8,050 bases of DNA, from assembly GCA_020851855.1 (NCBI GenBank), contig JADZBY010000394.1:1-8050 (forward strand), written 5' to 3'. The stretch's first letter is position 1. Each line of letters opens with the position of its first letter. The notes under the pieces are model-generated. The model worked only from the letters and a program-made list of their open reading frames with translations. It did no database searches and was not told the origin of the DNA. Shown piece after piece: positions 1-5,644 of the stretch. The stretch is from Anaerolineae bacterium (GTDB lineage Bacteria; Chloroflexota; Anaerolineae; Aggregatilineales; UBA2796). The position numbers and the translations under genes are program-made.

Positions 1-774
1 CGTCGCGGTCTGTTGTTTGGCCTGTTCCTGTACGCTCAGATCTCCGATCATCAGGCGGACGATGCGGTCCGTGGTCATCTCGGCCATCGGGCCACTGCCG
101 ACCGTCTGGCCGCCGCGTAGCACGGTGGCGCGGTCGCAGATGTGGAAGACTTCGTCCAGGAAGTGCGTGATGTAAATGATGGTCACGCCGTCCGCTTTCA
201 AGCCGCGAATCACGTCGAACAGGCGGGCTTTCTCGCGGCTGGTCAACGACGAGGTCGGCTCGTCGAAGATGATGATGCTCGGATCGCTCAGCAGGGCGCG
301 CGCGATCTCGACCATCTGCCGGTCGCCGGTGCTGAGGGCCTGCACGCGCGTATCGGGCGTGAAATGGCAGCCGAGCCGCTGGAGCGCTTTGGCCGTGCGC
401 GCCCGCATCGTGCGGCGGTCGATCAGCACACCGCGCCTCGGAAAACTCGAGATGTGCATGTTCTCGGCGACCGTCATCGTCGGCAGCATCGCCATTTCCT
501 GGTGAACAAAGGCGATGCCGTGCGCCGTCGCGTCCAGTGGAGAATGTATCGCCGCCGGTTTGCCGCCGATCAGGATGTCGCCCGAATCGGCGCGAATCAC
601 GCCGCCCAGCACGTTCATGAGCGTGCTCTTGCCCGCGCCGTTTGCCCCGATCAGGGCGTGCGCTTCGCCGGGGTAGGCTTCAAACGAGACGTTTTCGAGC
701 GCCACAACGCCCGGAAACGCCTTGTTGATGTTGAGCATTTGCAGGTGTACAGCCGCGCCTGGTGTGTTTGTCAT
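1..774 (-). CDS. Ribose-type sugar ABC transporter, ATP-binding protein (partial, C-terminal part beyond the window edge)
   Basis: This is the cytoplasmic ATPase of a CUT2 (RbsA-like) carbohydrate importer, which powers uptake through the permease encoded just upstream. I translated it from the ATG at 772-774 on the minus strand; it stays open for 258 codons to the window edge. Visible motifs are the Walker A loop GANGAGKST (residues 43-51), the Q-loop VHQEM, a signature LSTGDRQ, Walker B IIIFDEPTSS and the switch histidine in YITHF. The signature departs from the textbook LSGGQ, but variants of this kind (for example LSxGDxQ) are usual in RbsA proteins. Family members are about 500 residues with two tandem ABC domains, so only the first domain is seen. 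The start lies 8 bases after the permease stop, with AGGAAA about 4-5 bases upstream, which suggests one transcript. The transported sugar cannot be told; relatives carry ribose, xylose, galactose, AI-2 or inositol. Confidence 0.93.
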   Translation of the reverse strand, partial: MTNTPGAAVHLQMLNINKAFPGVVALENVSFEAYPGEAHALIGANGAGKSTLMNVLGGVIRADSGDILIGGKPAAIHSPLDATAHGIAFVHQEMAMLPTMTVAENMHISSFPRRGVLIDRRTMRARTAKALQRLGCHFTPDTRVQALSTGDRQMVEIARALLSDPSIIIFDEPTSSLTSREKARLFDVIRGLKADGVTIIYITHFLDEVFHICDRATVLRGGQTVGSGPMAEMTTDRIVRLMIGDLSVQEQAKQQTAT

Positions 775-784
775 GGCGTTTCCT
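775..784 (-). promoter_or_regulatory. Ribosome binding site of the ABC ATPase gene
   Basis: On the minus strand the stop codon of the permease runs into AGGAAA, which stands a few bases before the ATG of the ATPase. This short junction fixes the ATPase start and points to co-translation of the two subunits. Confidence 0.55.
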
Positions 785-1790
785 ACTTCCTGCGCAGCGA
801 GTCGATGGCCACGAAGCCGATGATGACGATGCCCTTCACGATCAGGCTGGTGAAGAACGACACCTGCATCATGTTCATGCTGTTCGAGATAATCGTGATG
901 AAGATCGCGCCCAGTACCGCGCCAAGCGGACCGCCCACGCCGCCGTAGATGCTCACGCCGCCGACCACCGCCGAACTCATCACGTCCAGCACAATCGCGT
1001 CGGTCCCCATGTTGGCCGAAGCCGACCCCAACCGCGCCGAGAGCACGATGGCCGTCATGCCCGCCAGGAAGCCGGAGATCACGTACGCGCCGAAGATGAC
1101 GCGCGCCGTCGGGATGCCGGACACACGCGCCGCTTTGGCGTTGATCCCCACCGCGTACAGCCACCGCCCGAAGATATGCCGCCGCATGATGATTACGGCG
1201 ACGATGGTGACGAGGAACGTGATCCAGATCGGGCGCTGGATGCCGGCGGTGCGGTCCAGGATCAGCCCGAAGAACTCCTGATTGGTGACGGGGATGCTCA
1301 CCGAGTTGGTGATGGCCACTGCCGCGCCCGTGGCAATGGTCATCATCGCCAGCGTGACGACGAAGGGGATCATTTTCAGGTACGCGACCGAGAAGCCGTT
1401 GATTGCGCCCAGCAGCGTCCCCGATCCGAGCATGACCAGGCACGCCGCCGGGATGCTGCCGCCCTCGCGAAAGATCATCGCGCCGAAAATGGCGGACAGG
1501 CCCATCACCGACGGGATGGACAGGTCGATACCGCCCGTGATCAGCACGCCGGTCATGCCAATCGCCATCAGGCCCAGCGGCGCGGCCTGAATCAGGATGT
1601 TGTTGATGTTGCGCTCGGTGAAAAACCTCGGCACGAAGGCCGCCAGCAGGCCCAGGATGATGGCGAGGATGATCAGGGCGATGTTATCGAGGACGAGCTT
1701 GCCCGGCGAAAACCGCTGGCGGCGCTGGGCAGCGCCGGGTGCGGGCACGTCCGAAGGAAGCACGGGGCTGGGCGTGTCTTGTACGGCCAC
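783..1790 (-). CDS. Ribose-type sugar ABC transporter, permease protein
   Basis: This is the integral membrane subunit of a CUT2 (RbsC-like, BPD_transp_2 family) importer, 335 residues, a usual length for the family. A polar, proline-rich N-terminal tail of about 33 residues precedes many hydrophobic helices, the first at about 35-53. Family hallmarks are the segment with GGIDLSIPSVMGLSA after the second to third helix, the cytoplasmic loop VGINAKAARVSGIP (the likely ATPase contact), and the C-terminal glycine-rich GGVSIYGGVGGPLGAVLGA followed by a hydrophobic stretch. The start is a GTG at 1788-1790, with AAGGG about 8 bases upstream; no nearby ATG fits better. It is the first gene of the leftward operon, preceded by a leader of about 300 bases. 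No periplasmic binding protein gene precedes it in this window; one may lie beyond the left edge or elsewhere. Confidence 0.93.
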   Translation of the reverse strand: MAVQDTPSPVLPSDVPAPGAAQRRQRFSPGKLVLDNIALIILAIILGLLAAFVPRFFTERNINNILIQAAPLGLMAIGMTGVLITGGIDLSIPSVMGLSAIFGAMIFREGGSIPAACLVMLGSGTLLGAINGFSVAYLKMIPFVVTLAMMTIATGAAVAITNSVSIPVTNQEFFGLILDRTAGIQRPIWITFLVTIVAVIIMRRHIFGRWLYAVGINAKAARVSGIPTARVIFGAYVISGFLAGMTAIVLSARLGSASANMGTDAIVLDVMSSAVVGGVSIYGGVGGPLGAVLGAIFITIISNSMNMMQVSFFTSLIVKGIVIIGFVAIDSLRRK

Positions 1791-2094
1791 GGATGAACCC
1801 TTTCTATTCTATTCCCTGCCCGTCAATCTCTCAGCGTCCGCGCCAGGCAGCAGCGCGGGCCGGCTCCCGGTGGTGGGGCGATGCCAACATGCCAAACCGG
1901 CGTACGGCGCAGGCGCGCCAAACGAAGAAGCGCCAAACGTCAAGCACTCGTCACAGCGCCTCTCCGCTCGATACGTGCGCCCAGACGCTCGCTCTCACAC
2001 CGTGATTTCAATTTACCAAAAAGCCGCCTGAGGACGCCTGGTGTGTGGGCAAGGTGGGGCCTGTTACACTGTGACGTTGTCATCCCAGGATCAT
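1791..2094 (-). other. Long untranslated leader of the transporter operon
   Basis: This stretch of about 300 bases lies between the permease start and the probable leftward promoter. I see no convincing gene in it on either strand; the open frames are arginine/serine-rich shadows. It holds several GCCAA elements on the plus strand (TTGGC on the transcript), at 1883, 1891, 1917 and 1932, including a direct repeat of CGCCAAACG at 1916-1924 and 1931-1939. I recognise no known riboswitch. Whether it has a regulatory role or is simply spacer cannot be decided from the sequence alone. Confidence 0.4.
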
Positions 2095-2100
2095 AGGAAA

Positions 2101-2129
2101 ATGGTACTGTGAATTGGCGGACCTGTCAA
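2101..2129 (-). promoter_or_regulatory. Probable sigma70-type promoter for the transporter operon
   Basis: On the minus strand a perfect -35 box TTGACA (2129-2124) is followed after 17 bases by TACCAT (2106-2101), which matches four of six positions of the -10 consensus. Transcription would begin near 2094 and run left to the permease. The box is paired back to back with the rightward promoter at 2173-2201. The -10 region overlaps one arm (GGTACTG, plus strand 2103-2109) of an inverted repeat whose partner CAGTACC (2187-2193) lies just before the -10 box of the rightward promoter. Confidence 0.55.
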
Positions 2130-2141
2130 TAAACTCTGAAC

Positions 2142-2166
2142 GCCGATAGCTACGCCTTTCATCGGC
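2142..2166. promoter_or_regulatory. Inverted repeat between divergent promoters, candidate operator
   Basis: GCCGAT (2142-2147) and ATCGGC (2161-2166) form a perfect 6-base inverted repeat with a 13-base spacer. It is centred at 2154, almost exactly midway between the two outward-facing -35 boxes (2124-2129 and 2173-2178). A regulator bound here could act on both transcripts. No protein is assigned; a chance repeat is possible. Confidence 0.35.
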
Positions 2167-2172
2167 CACTGG

Positions 2173-2201
2173 TTGACAGAAAATAGCAGTACCGTTACAA
2201 T
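2173..2201 (+). promoter_or_regulatory. Strong sigma70-type promoter for the cupin isomerase gene
   Basis: TTGACA (2173-2178) is separated by exactly 17 bases from TACAAT (2196-2201), a full -35 consensus and a five-of-six -10 box. Transcription would start near 2208 and leave a leader of about 120 bases before the isomerase start codon. The candidate GntR operator at 2213-2232 lies directly after the predicted start point, a position typical for repression. Confidence 0.75.
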
Positions 2202-2212
2202 GTCCCTATATG

Positions 2213-2232
2213 CTGTAAGGACAGGATTACAG
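2213..2232. promoter_or_regulatory. Candidate GntR operator, CTGTAA-N8-TTACAG
   Basis: CTGTAA (2213-2218) and TTACAG (2227-2232) form a perfect 6-base inverted repeat around an 8-base spacer. The same TGTAA-N8-TTACA arrangement recurs at 3063-3080 just downstream of the gntR promoter. Here it spans about +6 to +25 relative to the predicted start of the isomerase transcript. Assigning it to the local GntR regulator is an inference from the shared motif and position. Confidence 0.55.
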
Positions 2233-2330
2233 GCTTTCGGCAGCGCGCTGGTGTGTTTTGTACAGCCGCAGCGCCGCCGACCTACGTCGCCATTCCGGCC
2301 TCGCGCCGGCGAAAGGACCATACCACCTTG

Positions 2331-2903
2331 ATGCAGCCCTTCGCGTCGCAAGTAAGCTTCTCCACGGGCGTGATCCAGCCGTCCGGCAAGGTCATCGAGC
2401 GCCGCCTGAGCGACATGCGCGGCATGTACCTCGATACCGCCGAGTACGACCGCATTATGCGCGAGGAAGGGGATCGTTTGGTCTACCAGGTCTACCCCGT
2501 CGCGCTGCCGGAAGAACCCGGACAGGTCCTGCACTGCACGACCATCCTGTACCCAGGCAAGGTTGGCGACGAGTACCACATGACCAAAGGGCACTATCAC
2601 CAGCTCCGCGACCGCGCCGAGGTGTATCTTGGCCTTGCCGGGCGTGGCTACCTTGTGCTTCAGCTGGAAGATGGCACGATTGACAAGGTCCTGATGGAGC
2701 CGGGAACCGCCGCCTACGTGCCGCCGAACTGGGCGCACCGCACCTGCAACGTGGGCGATGAGCCGTTCATCTTCTTCGCGGCATGGCCCGGCGACTCCGG
2801 CCACGACTATGGCACGATAGAAAAGCTCGGCTTTGCCCAGCTTCTGGTGGATCGTGGCGGACAGCCCACCCTGGTCCCCAACCCGCGCTATGGCCAGGGC
2901 TGA
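2331..2903 (+). CDS. pgiA: Cupin-type glucose-6-phosphate isomerase (archaeal-type cPGI)
   Basis: The protein belongs to the cupin phosphoglucose isomerase family, metal-dependent enzymes that interconvert glucose 6-phosphate and fructose 6-phosphate and are unrelated to the classical PGI fold. The ATG at 2331 gives 190 residues, close to the Pyrococcus furiosus enzyme. With this start the metal ligands fall at His88, His90, Glu97 and His136, the positions I recall for the P. furiosus enzyme. They lie in TKGHYHQ...AEVYLGLAG and YVPPNWAHRTCN, the two cupin motifs. A longer frame opens at GTG 2253, but the extra 26 residues look like non-coding sequence; TTG 2328 is also possible. AAAGGA (2312-2317) is a somewhat distant Shine-Dalgarno. 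The gene stands alone between a strong promoter and a strong terminator. In this sugar locus it may act on another phosphorylated sugar, so the exact substrate is inferred from family only. Confidence 0.85.
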   Translation: MQPFASQVSFSTGVIQPSGKVIERRLSDMRGMYLDTAEYDRIMREEGDRLVYQVYPVALPEEPGQVLHCTTILYPGKVGDEYHMTKGHYHQLRDRAEVYLGLAGRGYLVLQLEDGTIDKVLMEPGTAAYVPPNWAHRTCNVGDEPFIFFAAWPGDSGHDYGTIEKLGFAQLLVDRGGQPTLVPNPRYGQG

Positions 2904-2920
2904 GGCGTGACATTGCGCTT

Positions 2921-2954
2921 GCGGCGTGCCCCCGTGCGGGGCACGTCGCCTTTT
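2921..2954 (+). terminator. Intrinsic terminator after the cupin isomerase gene
   Basis: A 12-base-pair stem (2921-2932 with 2938-2949, one G-T wobble) encloses the 5-base loop CGTGC and is followed by C and TTTT. It sits 17 bases after the isomerase stop codon. It should end that transcript and insulate the gntR promoter downstream. Confidence 0.85.
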
Positions 2955-3016
2955 CGGTCGCAGTCGTTTCGGGGCGCAGTGAGGCGGATACGGGCATCCA
3001 GACGCTGTCACTCCCA

Positions 3017-3045
3017 TTGATCAAGAATGCGGCCCCGCCTATAAT
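3017..3045 (+). promoter_or_regulatory. Sigma70-type promoter for the GntR regulator gene
   Basis: TTGATC (3017-3022) is followed after 17 bases by a perfect TATAAT (3040-3045). Transcription would begin near 3052, leaving about 40 bases before the gntR start. The inverted repeat at 3063-3080 lies within this short leader, which suits autorepression. Confidence 0.7.
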
Positions 3046-3062
3046 GGCAGCCTGCTGCGACG

Positions 3063-3080
3063 TGTAATAGTTAGCTTACA
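3063..3080. promoter_or_regulatory. Candidate GntR operator, TGTAA-N8-TTACA
   Basis: TGTAA (3063-3067) and TTACA (3076-3080) form a 5-base inverted repeat with an 8-base spacer, the same geometry as the site at 2213-2232. It lies between the gntR -10 box and the gntR start codon, at about +12 to +29. A GntR dimer is expected to bind a short palindrome of this sort; the assignment itself is an inference. Confidence 0.55.
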
Positions 3081-3092
3081 GGCGGTGAGATC

Positions 3093-3935
3093 GTGATTGC
3101 AAAACCAGGAAACGCCGAGCCGTCGATGCGGATCGACCACAACAGCCCGATCCCGTACTATCGTCAGGTCAAAGAAGTCCTGCGCAGCTACATCGATCAG
3201 GGCACATGGCCGCCGGGTAGCCAGATTCCCGGCGAGCCGGAGTTGTGCCGCATTTTCGACGTGAGCCGCACGGTGATTCGCCAGGCCCTGACCGAGATGG
3301 AATATGAAGGGCTGATCGTGCGCCGCAAGGGCAAGGGCACATACGTGGCCGAGCCGAAGATTGGCGAGAGTCTGGTTCAGGAACTGACCGGCTTCTATCA
3401 GGATATGGTCGAGCGCAACCATACGCCGGTCACCCAGGTGCTGAAGCAGCGTGTCATCCCCGTCACTTCGAAAGTCGCCCGGCGGCTGAAGATCGCGCCG
3501 GAGACGCTCGTCATCGAGATGGAGCGCTTGCGCTTCGTCGACAACGAGCCGATTGTGCTGGTCGTCACCTATTTGCCGTACGCGCTGTGTCCAAAAGCGG
3601 CTGAGGCAGACTTCACATCCCAGTCGCTGTATGCTTACCTGGAGCACGAGTACGGCCTGACCATGGCGCGCGGACGCCGTACCCTGGAAGCCGTGCCGGC
3701 CAACGACTACGAGGCGCGTCTGCTCCAGGTGGAGCGCGGAGCGCCGCTCATCCTGCTCGACAGCGTGGGCTTCTTGGAAGACGGCACGCCGCTGGAGTAT
3801 TACCACGCCCTTCACCGGGGCGACCGCTCACGCTTCGAGGTGGAGCTGGTCCGCTTCCGCGAGCGCGGCATGATCCGCGAGATGCTGGGCGGCAATTCCG
3901 GGCGCTTCAGCGGGGTCCGCAAGAACACCCCGTAG
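3093..3935 (+). CDS. GntR-family transcriptional regulator (HutC subfamily, UTRA domain)
   Basis: This is a DNA-binding regulator that senses a small molecule, most likely a sugar phosphate or pathway intermediate. The N-terminal winged helix-turn-helix spans residues about 19-86, with the typical PIPYYRQVKEVL opening, the segment PGSQIPGEPELCRIFDVSR, the recognition helix region VIRQALTEMEYEGLI and the wing RRKGKGTYV. The C-terminal UTRA ligand-binding domain covers about 105-250, with the usual LIxMERLRFVDNEPI-like and LEYYHALHRGDRSRFEV strands. At 280 residues it is slightly longer than many relatives because of tails at both ends. The GTG at 3093 is used here, preceded by GGTGA; an in-frame ATG at 3126 (residue 12) is an equal alternative, since homology begins only near residue 14. 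It has its own promoter and a candidate operator, and precedes the kinase gene by 79 bases, which suggests it regulates this locus. Confidence 0.93.
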   Translation: MIAKPGNAEPSMRIDHNSPIPYYRQVKEVLRSYIDQGTWPPGSQIPGEPELCRIFDVSRTVIRQALTEMEYEGLIVRRKGKGTYVAEPKIGESLVQELTGFYQDMVERNHTPVTQVLKQRVIPVTSKVARRLKIAPETLVIEMERLRFVDNEPIVLVVTYLPYALCPKAAEADFTSQSLYAYLEHEYGLTMARGRRTLEAVPANDYEARLLQVERGAPLILLDSVGFLEDGTPLEYYHALHRGDRSRFEVELVRFRERGMIREMLGGNSGRFSGVRKNTP

Positions 3936-3943
3936 TGAGGCAT

Positions 3944-3959
3944 GGCGCTGGCTCGCGCC
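3944..3959 (+). other. Small GC-rich hairpin between gntR and the kinase gene
   Basis: GGCGC (3944-3948) and GCGCC (3955-3959) can pair around a 6-base loop nine bases after the gntR stop. It lacks a real T-run, so it is at best a weak attenuator or an RNA stabiliser. I see no clear promoter between gntR and the kinase, so the kinase is probably read from the gntR promoter. Confidence 0.3.
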
Positions 3960-4014
3960 GCTTTCGCGTGTACGTTGTGCAAAATCGCATCTTCATCAAA
4001 AAGTGACATCAACG

Positions 4015-5541
4015 ATGGCCACACAATACCTGATTGGCGTTGACCTGGGCACGAGCGCCACCAAAGCCGCCCTGTACCGCGCAGACGGCACGCTGGTCGC
4101 CGAAGCCAGCGCCGAAGTGCCCCTCTATTACCCCAAGCCCGGCGTCGTGGAGCAGGAGAGCGACGACTTCTACCGCTCTGCCGCGCAGACTGTGAAGCAG
4201 TGCATCACCCAGAGCGGCGTTGATCCGCGCCACGTGGCGGCGATTGCCTTTGACAGCCAGATGGCGGGCATCGGCTCCATCAACGACGAGTTCCGCCCGG
4301 CCACGCGCTTCGACTCGTGGCTGGACATGCGCTGCCAGCCCTACATCGAGCAGCTTGACCGCGATCACGGCGACCTGATCACGCGCCTGACCGGCTGCCC
4401 GCCCACCTGCGACCACGGCCCGAAGATGGTGTGGTGGAAGCACGAGGAGCCAGAGAGCTACGCGCGGGTGGCGAAATTCGTGCTGCCCGTTGGCTTCGTC
4501 GTGGGCCGCATGGCCGGACTGCGCGCCGATCAGGCGTTTGTCGATCACACCTTCATCCACTTCTCCGGCCTTGCCGACGCCCAGGCGTGCGCGTGGTCGC
4601 CGGAGCTGATCGACGTGCTGGGCATCGCCCCGGACAAACTGCCGCGCATCGTGCCGCCCTGGGAGATCGTGGGCGAAGTCACCGATCAGGCGGCGAAAGA
4701 TTTCGGGTTGGCAGCGGGCACGCCCATCGCGGCGGGCGCAGGCGATACGGCGGCGGGCGCGCTCGGCGCGGGCGTCGTGCGCCCCGGTATGTTGCTCGAC
4801 ACGGCGGGCACGGCGGCGGTCTTCGCCGGCTGCACCGACCAGTTTGTCGCGGACGTGTCACACCGGGCGCTGATCGGGATGCGCTCCGTGATTCCCGGCC
4901 TGTGGAATCCGCTGGCGTACATCGCGGGCGGCGGCATTGCCTTGCGCTGGTTCCGCGACCAGTTTTTCAAGCCCGGCGAGGGCGAGAACGACCCGACAGT
5001 CGAGGACGTGTACGACCTGATGACGGCGCGCGCCGCGAAGATTCCACCCGGCGCGGACGGCCTGTACTTCTCGCCGCACCTGGGCGGGCGCATCTGCCCG
5101 GCGTCGCCCGCCATGCGCGGGGCGTGGATCGGCTTCTCGTGGGGCCATACGCAGGATCATTTCTTCCGCGCCATCCTGGAGAGCATCGCGTTCGAGTACA
5201 GCTATTACCTGAGCATCCTGCGCGAATTGATCCCGGACCTGAGCCTGACCGAGGCGCGCGTCATCGGCGGCGGCGCGCGCAGCGATCCGTGGAACCAGAT
5301 CAAGGCCGACGTGTTAAACGTGCCCTACCAACGCCTGAGCCGGTCCGAGTTCGCCACGTGGGGCGGCGCGATGATCGCCGGGCGCGCCGTGGGCCTGTTC
5401 AACGATCTGGCCGAGACGGCGCTGACCAGCACCGGGCGTCAGGGAGACGCGCTCAGGCCCCGCCCGGAGAACGCCGCCCTGTACCAGGGCATGGCCGACC
5501 AGTACGCCCGCTGGCAGTCGCTGCTCGCCGAAGCCTTTTAG
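4015..5541 (+). CDS. FGGY-family carbohydrate kinase (xylulokinase-like)
   Basis: This is an ATP-dependent kinase that phosphorylates a sugar, polyol or keto-sugar in the cytoplasm. From the ATG at 4015 it has 508 residues, the usual length. The N-terminal lobe opens with the phosphate-binding loop GVDLGTSATKAAL (8-20), then AFDSQMAGIG (79-87), the SWLDMRC motif near 101-107 and KMVWWKHEEPE. The catalytic base is probably Asp244 in GAGDTAAGALGAG. The C-terminal lobe contains LDTAGTAAVFAG and the adenosine-binding GGGARSDPWNQIKADVLNVP. Residues fit the xylulokinase branch best, but FGGY specificity is hard to read from sequence: xylulose, ribulose, erythritol, gluconate and others are possible. 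An in-frame GTG at 4003 would add four residues; neither start has a good Shine-Dalgarno. It follows gntR on the same strand, and a terminator-like hairpin stands downstream. Confidence 0.92.
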   Translation: MATQYLIGVDLGTSATKAALYRADGTLVAEASAEVPLYYPKPGVVEQESDDFYRSAAQTVKQCITQSGVDPRHVAAIAFDSQMAGIGSINDEFRPATRFDSWLDMRCQPYIEQLDRDHGDLITRLTGCPPTCDHGPKMVWWKHEEPESYARVAKFVLPVGFVVGRMAGLRADQAFVDHTFIHFSGLADAQACAWSPELIDVLGIAPDKLPRIVPPWEIVGEVTDQAAKDFGLAAGTPIAAGAGDTAAGALGAGVVRPGMLLDTAGTAAVFAGCTDQFVADVSHRALIGMRSVIPGLWNPLAYIAGGGIALRWFRDQFFKPGEGENDPTVEDVYDLMTARAAKIPPGADGLYFSPHLGGRICPASPAMRGAWIGFSWGHTQDHFFRAILESIAFEYSYYLSILRELIPDLSLTEARVIGGGARSDPWNQIKADVLNVPYQRLSRSEFATWGGAMIAGRAVGLFNDLAETALTSTGRQGDALRPRPENAALYQGMADQYARWQSLLAEAF

Positions 5542-5544
5542 CTT

Positions 5545-5590
5545 CACCCCCTGATCCCTCTCCAACGTGGGGAAGGTTCACAGGGCGGAG
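5545..5590. repeat. Possible degenerate intergenic repeat (C-rich/G-rich palindromic type)
   Basis: The spacer after the kinase has CACCCCCTGATCCCTCTCC followed by AACGT and GGGGAAGG, an imperfect palindrome. It resembles small dispersed intergenic repeats with a CCCTCTCC/GGAGAGGG core that I recall from Chloroflexota and other GC-rich genomes. Only one copy is present in this window, so the repeat nature cannot be shown here. Confidence 0.35.
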
Positions 5591-5604
5591 TCAGTCCGCT
5601 TTTT
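5585..5604 (+). terminator. Compact terminator-like hairpin after the kinase gene
   Basis: GCGGA (5585-5589) pairs perfectly with TCCGC (5595-5599) around GTCAG and is followed directly by TTTTT (5600-5604). It lies 43 bases after the kinase stop. The stem is short, so termination may be partial, which would lower rather than abolish expression of the dehydrogenase genes from the upstream promoter. Confidence 0.5.
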
Positions 5605-5644
5605 ACGACGATTTGTATTCCGTAACAGGAGACAAGAACAAGCC

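Noticed and set aside
142..948. Long plus-strand open frames over the ABC ATPase and permease genes (also 762-1796)
   Set aside because: They are antisense shadows of the transporter genes: rich in Arg, His, Asp and Ala with no recognisable domain, while the minus-strand frames carry complete ABC motifs.
1597..2031. Plus-strand frames in the 1791-2100 intergenic stretch (also 1739-2005 and 1881-2096)
   Set aside because: Composition is arginine/serine-rich with no domain and no convincing ribosome binding site; partly antisense to the permease.
2005..2040. GC-rich stretch followed by TTTTT on the minus strand in the transporter leader, a possible attenuator
   Set aside because: No stable stem can be drawn before the T-run; only a 3-base CCT-C-AGG pairing is available.
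1770..2270. Similarity of GTGTCTTGTACGGCCAC (1773-1789) to GTGTTTTGTACAGCCGC (2252-2268)
   Set aside because: Fourteen of 17 positions agree, but one copy is the permease start region and no third copy supports a functional motif; probably chance.
2253..2330. N-terminal extension of the cupin isomerase from GTG 2253
   Set aside because: The extra 26 residues have no family counterpart, and starting at ATG 2331 restores the usual length and the metal-ligand numbering.
2091..3017. A 308-codon minus-strand frame over the cupin isomerase and the divergent promoter
   Set aside because: It is antisense to a clear cupin gene, covers promoter and terminator sequences, and shows no recognisable domain.
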